From UBA5738 sp964470995 (GTDB lineage Bacteria; Patescibacteriota; Minisyncoccia; Minisyncoccales; UBA5738), in the NCBI GenBank assembly GCA_964470995.1, contig CAYYEP010000004.1:3498-67497 (forward strand): a stretch of 64,000 nucleotides of DNA, in the 5' to 3' direction. The position numbers and the translations under genes are program-made. Of the stretch, positions 51,846-60,751 are shown one piece after another. Under the pieces are notes generated by a model. That model made no database searches, was not told the origin of the DNA, and saw nothing but the letters and a program-made list of their open reading frames with translations. How positions within the stretch are numbered: position 1 is the stretch's first letter; the number at the start of each line of letters is the position of its first letter.

Positions 51846-53036
51846 ATGGTTAATTGGACGAAAAAAGTGCAGGATCGAATTGTCAAGGTGCCGGTGCGGG
51901 GCGGGCGGTCGGTAAAAGAAATTAAAAACAGTCTGGAGGATTTGGTATTTTTGCCGGCGCAAATTGCTAAGCGCCCGGTAGACTATTTCCGGGAGCCGAT
52001 ATCGGCAAAAACTGTTTTGGGTAAGAATTCAAAAAAACCGGTTGAAATCGAAACGCCAATACTGATTGCGGCGATGTCGTTTGGGGCATTGTCAAAGAAC
52101 GCCAAGGTGGCGCTGGCAAAAGGTTCGGCATTGGCCGGTACGGTGGCGAATACCGGCGAAGGCGGAATGCTGGCGGAGGAACGGCAATATGCCAAAAGGC
52201 TGGCAATTCAGTATAGTACGGGGAGATTTGGCATTGATGAAGAAATTTTAAAGAAGGCCGATATTGTCGAGATAAAGATCGGCCAGGGGGCTAAGGGCGG
52301 CCAAGGCGGATTATTACAGAAAGAAAAAGTGACGTCCGAAATCGCGGCGGTGCGCCGGGTCAAGCTTGGAGTCGATGTGCACTCGCCTGCTTACCATCCG
52401 GATATCAAATCAGCCAGGGATTTGAAGTCTAAAGTTGATTGGTTGCGAAAATTAACCGGAGGCGTACCGATTATTATTAAGCTGGCGGCGGGCGATGTGG
52501 CAAATGACGTTAAGCTGGCGATCGCGGCCGATCCGGATATAATTGCCATTGACGGTGGTTGGGGCGGTACGGGCGCGGCGCCCGAAGTGATGCTGGACGA
52601 AATGGGAATACCTGTTTTACCGGCATTGATTGCGGCGCGACGGGTTTTGAATGAGGCCGGCGCAAAACAGGAATTGCTGATCGCGGGCGGTTTTTATACC
52701 GGTGGCGACGTGGCTAAAGCGTTGGCGCTTGGAGCGGACGCGGTTTTTATGGGTTCGGCGATGCTTGGGGCTTTGGGATGCGTGGGCTGTAATTTATGCT
52801 ATTTGGGGAAATGCCCGAAGGGCGTGGCGACACAGGACCCGGAGTTGGCTAAAAATATGGATGTGGAGGCGGCCGCCAATAATGTGGCCAACTACATTAA
52901 ACATTGTACCGAGGAGGTGAAAATGGTGGCGGGAGCAACGGGAAATGATAATATTCATAGTTTGGGCAGCGATGATCTTCGCGCGGTAACGCTGGAAATG
53001 GCCAAGACAGCCAGAGTGAAATTTGCCGGGGAATAG
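51846..53036 (+). CDS. Glutamate synthase core domain (archaeal type)
   Basis: 396 residues covering only the FMN-binding synthase domain. ILIAAMSFGALS, KIGQGAKGGQGG, DVHSPAYHPD, IAIDGGWGGTGAAPE and LGCVGCNLCYLGKCPKGVATQ are present; the last holds the three Cys of a [3Fe-4S] cluster. The amidotransferase domain that releases ammonia is missing, as in archaeal split enzymes where it is separate or ammonia is used directly. It would combine 2-oxoglutarate with ammonia using reduced ferredoxin, and a ferredoxin gene lies just upstream. No partner subunit is seen here. Confidence 0.88.
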   Translation: MVNWTKKVQDRIVKVPVRGGRSVKEIKNSLEDLVFLPAQIAKRPVDYFREPISAKTVLGKNSKKPVEIETPILIAAMSFGALSKNAKVALAKGSALAGTVANTGEGGMLAEERQYAKRLAIQYSTGRFGIDEEILKKADIVEIKIGQGAKGGQGGLLQKEKVTSEIAAVRRVKLGVDVHSPAYHPDIKSARDLKSKVDWLRKLTGGVPIIIKLAAGDVANDVKLAIAADPDIIAIDGGWGGTGAAPEVMLDEMGIPVLPALIAARRVLNEAGAKQELLIAGGFYTGGDVAKALALGADAVFMGSAMLGALGCVGCNLCYLGKCPKGVATQDPELAKNMDVEAAANNVANYIKHCTEEVKMVAGATGNDNIHSLGSDDLRAVTLEMAKTARVKFAGE

Positions 53037-53096
53037 CGATTAATTTTTGAGGGATTCTTAATTTGCTGAGGTAATCTCCACAAAAGGCAAGAAAGG

Positions 53097-53121
53097 TCGC
53101 GCATAATCAATAGTTGCGCGA
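53097..53121. repeat. Inverted repeat next to the long palindrome
   Basis: TCGCGCA (53097-53103) and TGCGCGA (53115-53121) around 11 bases. Confidence 0.6.
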
Positions 53122-53129
53122 TCCAAGTA

Positions 53130-53167
53130 ATTACTTGTGTCATTACATATGTAATGACACAAGTAAT
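53130..53167. repeat. Perfect 38-bp palindrome
   Basis: Each strand reads ATTACTTGTGTCATTACAT and then its exact reverse complement, with no spacer. A third half-site makes CAAGTAATTACTTG at 53124-53137. No T-run follows. Confidence 0.85.
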
Positions 53168-53298
53168 CTTTAATGGAAGAGGGGTTTGCAAGCAATGGCA
53201 CGGTTAATGTGCGGGTACGGGCGCAAAAAAACGGCTTAGTTTTTAACCTGGGTTATTTTGCGATATTATGGTAATAACTAACAAGGAATGGATTTGAG

Positions 53299-53544
53299 GT
53301 GACGGTATTGTCGGCAAAGAAAATAGTTCTTTTGGTCTTTGTTTTGTTATTAACCGCGGGTTGTTTGCAAAAAAATGACGGTGATGCAGCGGGCGGCATT
53401 GATGGCGTTGTTGATGACCGCCGCGACGATGATGGTAATGGTTCGAAATTAGGAGTTTCGCCGATTCTGGAGGCCAGGCTGTATGGCCGGAGCGGCAAGC
53501 AGTGGGATCCGGGAGGCGCGGCGGATTGTCCGGCGTATATTTAG
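53299..53544 (+). CDS. Small lipoprotein, 81 aa
   Basis: GTG 53299 with GAGG directly upstream. The signal VLLVFVLLLTAGC ends in a lipobox (LTAGC), so the chain should be lipidated on Cys22 and anchored outside. The mature part is acidic (DDRRDDDGNG) and without a known domain. Alternatively translation starts at an internal TTG. It lies between the palindrome and a terminator. Confidence 0.6.
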   Translation: MTVLSAKKIVLLVFVLLLTAGCLQKNDGDAAGGIDGVVDDRRDDDGNGSKLGVSPILEARLYGRSGKQWDPGGAADCPAYI

Positions 53545-53555
53545 AACCGGGCGGG

Positions 53556-53579
53556 CCGGAAATTGATTCCGGTTTTTTT
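53556..53579 (+). terminator. Intrinsic terminator of the lipoprotein gene
   Basis: CCGGAA-ATTGA-TTCCGG hairpin followed by seven T. Confidence 0.85.
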
Positions 53580-53606
53580 GTAGCGCGGCATTTTTTTTGA
53601 TAAAAT
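53578..53606 (+). promoter_or_regulatory. Promoter of the membrane-Clp unit
   Basis: TTGTAG 53578-53583, 17-bp spacer, TAAAAT 53601-53606, six bases before the ATG, so probably leaderless. Confidence 0.55.
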
Positions 53607-53612
53607 AAATCA

Positions 53613-54005
53613 ATGCGCGAGTCTGATTTGGAATATGCCCGGGAGAAGATACTTTCGGGCAAACTGCCATTGGTGATAACGCCGTTGGTAATTAAAAAAT
53701 ACCGCCGCAAGCGGGTATTTTGGTTGATCTTGGGGGTTTTTCTTTTGGTGTTGTCGGGGTTGAACGCGAATGGTTATCTTTTGCCGGCGTTTTGGGGTGC
53801 GATATTGTTTTTTTTACCGGGACTGGGGTTGTTGATTGGTTTGCGCGCCGCCATTGTGAAGTCGGCGGCCGCCGATATGGCAGTAATCGCTTTTAGTATT
53901 ATTTTTTATGGTTTCGCAGCCGCTTACGGGATGCTGGCAGTGCATTCGCCGGCGGCAGATTATTTGCCGTCGGTTTTGGTGAGGGCGGCCGAAGTCCTAC
54001 CTTAA
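53613..54005 (+). CDS. Small membrane protein, 130 aa
   Basis: A soluble N-terminus of about 33 residues ends in KKYRRKR, followed by about three membrane helices (36-54, 57-76, 85-105). No motif is recognised. It is first in a run of membrane genes that ends with the Clp-like ATPase, 21 bp before the next gene, so the products may form one membrane complex. Confidence 0.65.
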   Translation: MRESDLEYAREKILSGKLPLVITPLVIKKYRRKRVFWLILGVFLLVLSGLNANGYLLPAFWGAILFFLPGLGLLIGLRAAIVKSAAADMAVIAFSIIFYGFAAAYGMLAVHSPAADYLPSVLVRAAEVLP

Positions 54006-54026
54006 CGATGATGCTTTTGAAACACT

Positions 54027-54404
54027 ATGATTGCTCAATTCGCGATATGGTATTTTGGGGAGGTACCCAAAAAGATTAAAAAGATATGGGTTAATTATCT
54101 TTGGTTTTTTGCACAGTATTTTGAAATCGGCCAGCTTTGCCGAGAATTTTTAGCACCTTGGAAAGGACTGACATTCCATCGCCAGAAGCGCGGGTTTGAA
54201 TTGAGCGACGCCTTTTCGGCGTGGTTTGGTAATTTTTTTGTAACACGGCCGATCGGGGCGGTTATGAGATTGTTTTTCATATTGATCGGGGCGGTAGTGG
54301 AAATTATGGTGCTGACAGCGGGTATTTTAGCTTTTCTGGGGTGGATAGTTTATATTCCGGCGATATTTTATCTATTGGCCGCGGGGTTATCTTTTTTAGG
54401 GTGA
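54027..54404 (+). CDS. Small membrane protein, 125 aa
   Basis: An N-terminal amphipathic part with several Trp and Tyr (WYFGEVPKKIKKIWVNYLWF), the segment EFLAPWKGLTFHRQKRGF, then two or three membrane helices near the end. Similar proteins occur next to Clp ATPase genes in related uncultured bacteria as far as I recall, but no function is known to me. It lies 12 bp before the Clp-like gene and is likely co-translated with it. Confidence 0.65.
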   Translation: MIAQFAIWYFGEVPKKIKKIWVNYLWFFAQYFEIGQLCREFLAPWKGLTFHRQKRGFELSDAFSAWFGNFFVTRPIGAVMRLFFILIGAVVEIMVLTAGILAFLGWIVYIPAIFYLLAAGLSFLG

Positions 54405-54416
54405 TTTTATTAAGCA

Positions 54417-57400
54417 ATGCCTTACGATCCAAAAAAAAGTTTGATATTCCGTGGGGTTGATTATGTGCGGTTTATCCCGGCGGGGGCAATAGGTTTGGTT
54501 AAAAAAATAAACCAGGCGGTTTTGGCGGCAGTTTTTGTTTTTTGGGGAGCATTGGCGGCAATATTAAATTTTATGCCGGGATTGGGGGTGAGTTTGGGGC
54601 TTGACGCGCGCGCGGCGGCCGAATTGGGAGATTTTTTTTGGGGAGCAGGATTGGTATCGTTGGCGATGGTTATGGGGGCAAATCTGGTGCTTGGTTTTAC
54701 GCGCCAGCGGTTAATGAGTTTTGGCAGGATAATCGAAGACGGGGTTTTATTAGATGATAATTATCTTGAATATTTGGATTTTGAGGCGGCGCGCGTGTTT
54801 AAAATAACAATGGAGCGGGCCGGTGCGCCTTTTGCAACCGGCCTTTTGGAAAACATCATTAAGGGTCGCAAACTGGATTTTTCGATGCGCCGGCTTTGTA
54901 TTGACGGGGCGTTTTTTGAAAAGATGGCGCGGGATTCGCTTAAAGAACAGATGAAAGATGATTCGCCGCAAGCAAAAGCGGGTTTAAGCAACGATAACGC
55001 CAATAAAATTGAAGCGGTTCTAATCAGTGCGATTGACTTGGCGCGCCGCAACCAAGAGAAGAAGATCTCGATTTTTATACTTTTTTTGAGTTTAATGGAG
55101 ATTGAACCCGCGTTTAAGGCGATATTGGATAAATATGAATTGTTGGAAGAGGATGTGGAATCGACGGTTGTGTGGCAAATGCGCATGGAAGCGTACCGCC
55201 GATGGCGCCAGCGGTATTGGGAGCGGGATAATTTGCGTTTGGCGCTGGCGTTTAAGCCGGTAGCGAGCTTGATCGGGGGCTATACGGTAACGTTGGATCA
55301 ATATAGCCGCAATTTATCGGCGCATAATCCGTTGCGCCAGGGAGGGGTGGTATTGCATCAAAAGGAAATCGAAGAGCTGGAAGGAATGCTTTGCAAAGAG
55401 AATGGCAACGGGATATTGCTGGTGGGTGAAATGGGTTGCGGTCGTAAAAGCATTGTTCACAATTTTGCCAATCGGGTTGCCAGAGAGAACAGTTCGGGCG
55501 ATTTGAAGATGTTGCGGATATTAGAATTGGATATGGTGGCGCTGATCGGTGCTTATAGCAATCGGGCTCATTTGGCGGCGGTGCTTGAAACAATATTTAT
55601 GGAAGCGGTTAAGGCTAAGAATGTGGTGCTGGTGATCCCCCAGATAAATAACTATTTTGGCGGTAAATACGGAACCGAAAAAATGGTGGCCGCGGATATC
55701 AGCGGCGTAATCAGCCAGTTTCTGAAAATAAAGGGGTTTCGTTTGATTGGCATTACCACCTACGAAGGATTGCACGGGTCGATTGAGCCCGCGGCCGATG
55801 CGGCGGCGCTTTTTACAAAGATTGAGGTAGCACCAGCGGGATCGGCCGATGCGATACGCGTTTTAAAAGAGCTAAGCTTGCGGCTGGAAAAGAAAAATAG
55901 GTTGTTTATTCCGATAACCACTTTAAAAGAGATAGTTAAACTTTGTGATTACTTTTTGGGTGACCGGGCGTTTCCGTTAAAGGCGGTTAATCTTTTGGAT
56001 GAGGTGATTGCCAACAAAATGAGCCATCCGGGCATTTTACGGGCGATTATGCCTGGAGATATAGATATGTTTTTCTCGCGTAAATATGAGGTGCCGGCCG
56101 GGATAGCGGGTGTTAAAGAAAAGGAAATTTTGCTTAATCTTGAAGATCACATTCATGAAGGATTGATCAACCAAAAAGAAGCTGTGGAGGAATTGGCTAA
56201 CGCATTGCGACGGGCGCGGGCTGAGATCAAGAAGCGCAAACGAACAATTGGTAATTTTCTGTTCTTGGGGCCGACGGGAAGCGGTAAAACCGAGACGGCT
56301 AAACAGCTGGCGCGGGTTTATTTTGGGTCGGAGAAAAATATGATCAAGCTTAATATGGCCGAATATCAGACGGCGGAATCAATCAATAAGCTGTTGGGAA
56401 GCGCGGGGACGGCGGGGTTGCTGACTACGGCGGTGCGGGAAAATCCGTTTTCGCTTATTTTAGTTGATGAAATTGAAAAGGCTGATAAGGGGGTACTTGA
56501 TCTTTTTTTGAACATTTTTGACGAAGGCGAACTGGCCGACGGTATGGGTAAGATTGTCGATTTTCGGCATACGATAATCATTGCGACATCGAATGCGGGT
56601 GCCGAGTACATCAAGGAAGCGGTGGAGCGCGGCAGTACGATGCGGAATCTTAAGGATACAATGCTGGATAACCTGATGCGGCGCAATGTTTTTAAGCCGG
56701 AATTTTTGAATCGTTTCGATGCGATTGTGCTTTACAGGCCGTTGAACCGCGAAGAAATGAAACAGGTGGCCGGATTAATGGTCAAGGATATTAAGGACAG
56801 ATTGCGCGATAAGCGGATCGAGCTGGTGGTGACCGATGAATTGTTGGCGGGTCTTGGCAAGATCGGATTTGATCCGGTATTCGGCGGCCGGGCAATGCGC
56901 CGCGCGGTACAGGATAAGATTGAAAACGCAGTGGCGCGGGCGTTGTTGCTGGAGAGGATAAAATCGGGAGATATTTGCGAGTTTGATCCAAAAAGCTGGG
57001 AATTGCTGGTAGGGGAGGAACGACGCAAACATTATGACAATAATGTTAATGTCGTTGAAGGAGATGATCCGATTGCAAAGATATTGTTGCGGCTGGAGGA
57101 CCGTATCCATGAGGGGTTGATCGACCAAGAAGAAGCGGTTAAGGAATTGGCTAATGCATTGCGACGGGCGCATGCTAATTTGAAAGAGCGAAAACGTACA
57201 ATTGGCTGTTTCCTTTTTTTGGGGCCGACGGGGTGCGGAAAAACCGAGACGGCTAAACAGCTGGCGCGGGTGTATTACGGTTCGGAGAGTAATATGGTTC
57301 GTTTGGATATGGCCGAATACCAGACACCCGATTCAATCGAGAAGTTGATTGGCAACATTCAGACACCGGGATTGCTGACGACCCGGATAATAGAGAATCC

Positions 57401-57995
57401 GGATTCTTTAATCCTGATTGATGAGATTGAGAAATCAATTCCACAGGTATTGAATATTTTTTTAAGCGTGTTCGATGACGGCCAATTATCCGACGGTATG
57501 GGACAGGCAGTAGATTTTACGAATACGATTATTGTTGCCACTTCTAATGCGGGTGCCGAGTACATTAAGGAGGCGGTTCAAAAGGGAATATATCTGGACG
57601 GCAAGTTTAAGCGGAATTTTTTAGATTATCTTCTTGGGCGGGGAGTATTTACGCCGGAATTTTTGAATCGTTTCGATGCCGTATCGCTTTACCGGCCGTT
57701 GAATGCCAAGCAAATGAGACAGGTGGCCAGTTTGATGTTGGGCGATATCAAAAAAGGGTTGGCGCTCAAGGGTATCCGGCTTGAGACGGGAAACGAATTG
57801 TTGGATAAATTGGTACAAATCGGATTTGATCCGGTATTCGGCGGCCGGGAAATGCGGCGGACGGTGCAGGATAATGTTGAAAACGCGATTGCCACCGCTT
57901 TATTGTCGCGTTCGATCCGCGGGGGGGATGTTGTGGAAATCGACCCTTATACGTGGCAGGCGGTAGTGGTAGGCAAGACCGCTGAAGGAAAATAA
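54417..57995 (+). CDS. Membrane-anchored ClpC-like ATPase with duplicated D2 module
   Basis: 1192 residues. Two membrane helices (about 35-55 and 75-95), a helical ClpN-like region (100-270), then three AAA+ modules. Module 1 (about 300-560) has a degenerate Walker A (GEMGCGRKS, 338-346) and PQ where Walker B needs DE (VVLVIPQI), so it should not hydrolyse ATP. Module 2 (about 575-865) and module 3 (about 890-1185) are both intact ClpC D2-type units: GPTGSGKT at 618 and GPTGCGKT at 936, VDEIEK/IDEIEK, TSNAGA, arginine finger EFLNRFD and sensor 2 GGRAMRR/GGREMRR. The two are near copies of each other. No ClpP-docking loop (LGF/IGF) is obvious. It would unfold proteins at the membrane. Confidence 0.88.
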   Translation: MPYDPKKSLIFRGVDYVRFIPAGAIGLVKKINQAVLAAVFVFWGALAAILNFMPGLGVSLGLDARAAAELGDFFWGAGLVSLAMVMGANLVLGFTRQRLMSFGRIIEDGVLLDDNYLEYLDFEAARVFKITMERAGAPFATGLLENIIKGRKLDFSMRRLCIDGAFFEKMARDSLKEQMKDDSPQAKAGLSNDNANKIEAVLISAIDLARRNQEKKISIFILFLSLMEIEPAFKAILDKYELLEEDVESTVVWQMRMEAYRRWRQRYWERDNLRLALAFKPVASLIGGYTVTLDQYSRNLSAHNPLRQGGVVLHQKEIEELEGMLCKENGNGILLVGEMGCGRKSIVHNFANRVARENSSGDLKMLRILELDMVALIGAYSNRAHLAAVLETIFMEAVKAKNVVLVIPQINNYFGGKYGTEKMVAADISGVISQFLKIKGFRLIGITTYEGLHGSIEPAADAAALFTKIEVAPAGSADAIRVLKELSLRLEKKNRLFIPITTLKEIVKLCDYFLGDRAFPLKAVNLLDEVIANKMSHPGILRAIMPGDIDMFFSRKYEVPAGIAGVKEKEILLNLEDHIHEGLINQKEAVEELANALRRARAEIKKRKRTIGNFLFLGPTGSGKTETAKQLARVYFGSEKNMIKLNMAEYQTAESINKLLGSAGTAGLLTTAVRENPFSLILVDEIEKADKGVLDLFLNIFDEGELADGMGKIVDFRHTIIIATSNAGAEYIKEAVERGSTMRNLKDTMLDNLMRRNVFKPEFLNRFDAIVLYRPLNREEMKQVAGLMVKDIKDRLRDKRIELVVTDELLAGLGKIGFDPVFGGRAMRRAVQDKIENAVARALLLERIKSGDICEFDPKSWELLVGEERRKHYDNNVNVVEGDDPIAKILLRLEDRIHEGLIDQEEAVKELANALRRAHANLKERKRTIGCFLFLGPTGCGKTETAKQLARVYYGSESNMVRLDMAEYQTPDSIEKLIGNIQTPGLLTTRIIENPDSLILIDEIEKSIPQVLNIFLSVFDDGQLSDGMGQAVDFTNTIIVATSNAGAEYIKEAVQKGIYLDGKFKRNFLDYLLGRGVFTPEFLNRFDAVSLYRPLNAKQMRQVASLMLGDIKKGLALKGIRLETGNELLDKLVQIGFDPVFGGREMRRTVQDNVENAIATALLSRSIRGGDVVEIDPYTWQAVVVGKTAEGK

Positions 57996-58069
57996 ACCGG
58001 ATTGCTGGCGACCGTTTGCGTTAAGGAACGCGGTTATATGCCAGCAATCAGTTTGCCAAAAGACATAAT

Positions 58070-59707
58070 ATGGGAAATTTACCAAACAAAATTAAAACTA
58101 CGCAATTCATCTTCCTGGCAATTACGGCGGTTTTAGGTTTGGCGGCGGTTTTCGGCCGCGCGGCGGCAGAGTCATGTTCCGCTGATGATCCTTGCGGTTT
58201 TGGGAAAATTTGCTTTAACGGCAAATGCGCAGACAGCGGCAGTGTTGATTGTACTAACCACAGCCAAATGGAATGTTATGATAATGATGTGTATTGGTAC
58301 GATTCGTGCGGTACGCGCGAGGAAAAGTCCAAAGACTGCGGAGAGGATTCTTATCTGACGGAATATCAGTGCAGTTCAACTATGGCACAACAGGGAGTGA
58401 TTGCGCGAGGTTGCGATAAGGGTGAATGCCAGGAAGTGAGGGGCTGGATTGATCTTCAAAATTGCGATGACACGGGGTTGGTTTGCCGTGACGGCGCCTG
58501 CCGGGCCGGAGATGCAACACCGCCGTTATTGTATTCTCTTTTGCCTTCGGGAGAAGTGAATTCTTCCCGGGTGGTGTTGTCGCTGGCCACTGATGAGAAG
58601 GCGGAGTGCCGGTATAGTTATTATGACGTAGGTTATGACCAAATGGGGATGAAATTCGCCACAGGCGACGGCATACGTCATTCGGTGGCGACAAATTTGG
58701 CCGCCCCGGGAAATTATATTTTTTATGTGCGTTGCCGGAACGGGGCGGGAAACGTTAATCTGGTATCAAATAAAATATCATTTTCCTATGTTTTGGATTT
58801 AAAAAAAACAAATTCCGCGGAAATGACGGCTGTAGGCCAGGATTTAACACCGCCCGCAATATCGGCGTCAAGCCTAAAACCGTCCGGAAAAGTTTATACC
58901 GCAGTCGTGGAACTTTCATTGGTGACCGGCGAGAAGGCAAATTGCCGTTACGATACCCGGGATTTAATTTACGCGTCGATGACGAGCAATTTTAATCGCG
59001 ACACGGGCGGGACCGTCCATTATAAAGCAGTAACCTTGCCTGGATCGGGGAGTTACGCGTATTATGCAAGGTGCCGGGACACCGCCGGAAATGAAAGTAA
59101 TTCGTCGGCGGTTATTGAGTTTGAATATGCCGGAGATTCAACTAGCGGTTTATTAATTTCGGATACAAAGCCAGCTGGCGCTATTTATCAAAAGACGGTG
59201 GCATTGGAAGCGGTTACAGACAGCACGGCGATATGCCGTTATTCGGCAACTGAAACTGATTTTGAATCGATGGTTGATGAATTTTCTTCAATTAACGGCG
59301 TGCAGCATCTGGCAGTGGTTACTTTGGATGATTTTGGCGATTATAATTTCAGTGTTGCGTGTGTCGGCGATGGCGCGCGGGATAAAAACGGAACGGCGCA
59401 TATAGTTTTCCAGTATAAGGATTCGAATGGGATGGGAGCCGCGGTGCCGGAACCGGTCAAATGCGATAATGCGGTTTTGGGTAAAAGCGACGGGATTTGC
59501 GAAGCCATTGCCGATTGCGTATGCGATCCTGATTGCGGCGGCCAGGATTCTGATTGCGCCAAAATTCAAGATAATAAGAAGATCGGCGTTCCGGTTTTGG
59601 GTTTGGCGGCGGCGGTTATTGCGGGGTTGGCGGGCGTTTATATGGTGAGAAAAAGGGCCGGAGGAAGATCGGAAGATTCCGGCGAGGACGATTCTTTGGG
59701 ATTGTAA
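58070..59707 (+). CDS. Secreted Cys-rich repeat protein with C-terminal anchor
   Basis: 545 residues: signal peptide (about 12-33), a Cys-rich start (SCSADDPCGFGKICFNGKCAD), then three repeats of about 100 residues that each read P-S-G, V-L-SLxT, AxCRYS/RYD, GNYxFYVRC and end FEY/FSY, an Ig/FN3-like beta design found in surface proteins. A second Cys-rich stretch (DGICEAIADCVCDPDC) precedes a membrane helix (about 507-525) and a charged tail. It is a cell-surface protein of unknown partner, perhaps a client of the membrane Clp. Confidence 0.75.
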   Translation: MGNLPNKIKTTQFIFLAITAVLGLAAVFGRAAAESCSADDPCGFGKICFNGKCADSGSVDCTNHSQMECYDNDVYWYDSCGTREEKSKDCGEDSYLTEYQCSSTMAQQGVIARGCDKGECQEVRGWIDLQNCDDTGLVCRDGACRAGDATPPLLYSLLPSGEVNSSRVVLSLATDEKAECRYSYYDVGYDQMGMKFATGDGIRHSVATNLAAPGNYIFYVRCRNGAGNVNLVSNKISFSYVLDLKKTNSAEMTAVGQDLTPPAISASSLKPSGKVYTAVVELSLVTGEKANCRYDTRDLIYASMTSNFNRDTGGTVHYKAVTLPGSGSYAYYARCRDTAGNESNSSAVIEFEYAGDSTSGLLISDTKPAGAIYQKTVALEAVTDSTAICRYSATETDFESMVDEFSSINGVQHLAVVTLDDFGDYNFSVACVGDGARDKNGTAHIVFQYKDSNGMGAAVPEPVKCDNAVLGKSDGICEAIADCVCDPDCGGQDSDCAKIQDNKKIGVPVLGLAAAVIAGLAGVYMVRKRAGGRSEDSGEDDSLGL

Positions 59708-59779
59708 TCGCAGATAGTATCGCTATTTCCGTATGTCGGGTGCCATGCTAAAATTATTATATTTGTAATTCAAATTAAA

Positions 59780-60751
59780 ATGGATATCATCGATGAATTA
59801 AAGAAGGCGAATTTAAAAGGAAGAGGCGGCGCGGGGTTTCCTGCGTGGCAAAAGTGGCAGATGGTAAAAGATGCGCCGGGCGAAACCAAATATGTTGTTT
59901 GCAATGTGTCCGAAGGCGAGCCGGCGGTGGCCAAGGACGGCCACATTCTGGAAAAATGGCCCGATATTGTGGTTGAGGGGATTGAATTGGCGATGAATGA
60001 AGCGGGAGCAAAAAAGGGTTATTTATATTTGCGCCGGGATTATTTTGATAAGTTTAAAAATGCGCTGGCCGAAATTATCGGCGCACGGGCGATAAAAATC
60101 ATCCGCGAACCGGGCGGGTATCTGGGCGGCGAAGAAACCGCGCTGTTGGATTCCATTGAAGGAAAAGCCGTGGAGCCGCGGATCAAGCCGCCGTTTCCGC
60201 CTCAAGCGGGTCTTTGGGGCTGTCCCACTTTGATCAATAATTTGGAGACCTTGTATTTTGCGGCAAGGATTGTCTGCGGCGAATATAAAAATACGCGCTT
60301 TTACACCATTGCCGGCGATTGCGCTTGCCCGGGAGTGTTTGAGCGGAGCGAAAGCTTGACAATCAAGGAAATTTTGGAAAAGACCGGCAATCTGCCGCAA
60401 TTCAAATTTTTTGTGCAGGCCGGGGGCGGTGCCAGCGGCACCATTATGTTATCGGATGAATTGGAGGTTCCTTTGTCCGGCGCGGGATCAATCGTGATCT
60501 ATGACAAAGCCAAAACCGATCCGCGGCAGTTGGGGTTGAAATGGATAAATTTTTTCATCAACGAGAATTGCGGCAAGTGCGTTCCCTGCCGCGAAGGCGT
60601 TTATCGCCTGCGCGAGATTTTTTCAAAAGAGCCGCTTGACATTGCCCGGGCGCAAAGCATCGTCAAGCTGCTGGCGGTGGCCAGCTTCTGCCCCTTTGGC
60701 AAAGGCGTCGCGAATTCTTTTGGCAGTTTGTTGGAAAAAATAATCAAATGA
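59780..60751 (+). CDS. NuoF/HydB-type flavoprotein subunit
   Basis: 323 residues. GRGGAGFPAWQKW binds FMN, VVCNVSEGEPAVAKDGH the NAD(H), and NCGKCVPCREG with SFCPFG supplies four Cys for a [4Fe-4S] cluster. It is the core of the 51-kDa complex I subunit without the N-terminal thioredoxin-like domain or the C-terminal ferredoxin domain of many HydB proteins. Beside a [FeFe] hydrogenase gene, it probably links NADH to H2 evolution, possibly by electron bifurcation. A NuoE-type subunit was not found in the window. Confidence 0.9.
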   Translation: MDIIDELKKANLKGRGGAGFPAWQKWQMVKDAPGETKYVVCNVSEGEPAVAKDGHILEKWPDIVVEGIELAMNEAGAKKGYLYLRRDYFDKFKNALAEIIGARAIKIIREPGGYLGGEETALLDSIEGKAVEPRIKPPFPPQAGLWGCPTLINNLETLYFAARIVCGEYKNTRFYTIAGDCACPGVFERSESLTIKEILEKTGNLPQFKFFVQAGGGASGTIMLSDELEVPLSGAGSIVIYDKAKTDPRQLGLKWINFFINENCGKCVPCREGVYRLREIFSKEPLDIARAQSIVKLLAVASFCPFGKGVANSFGSLLEKIIK

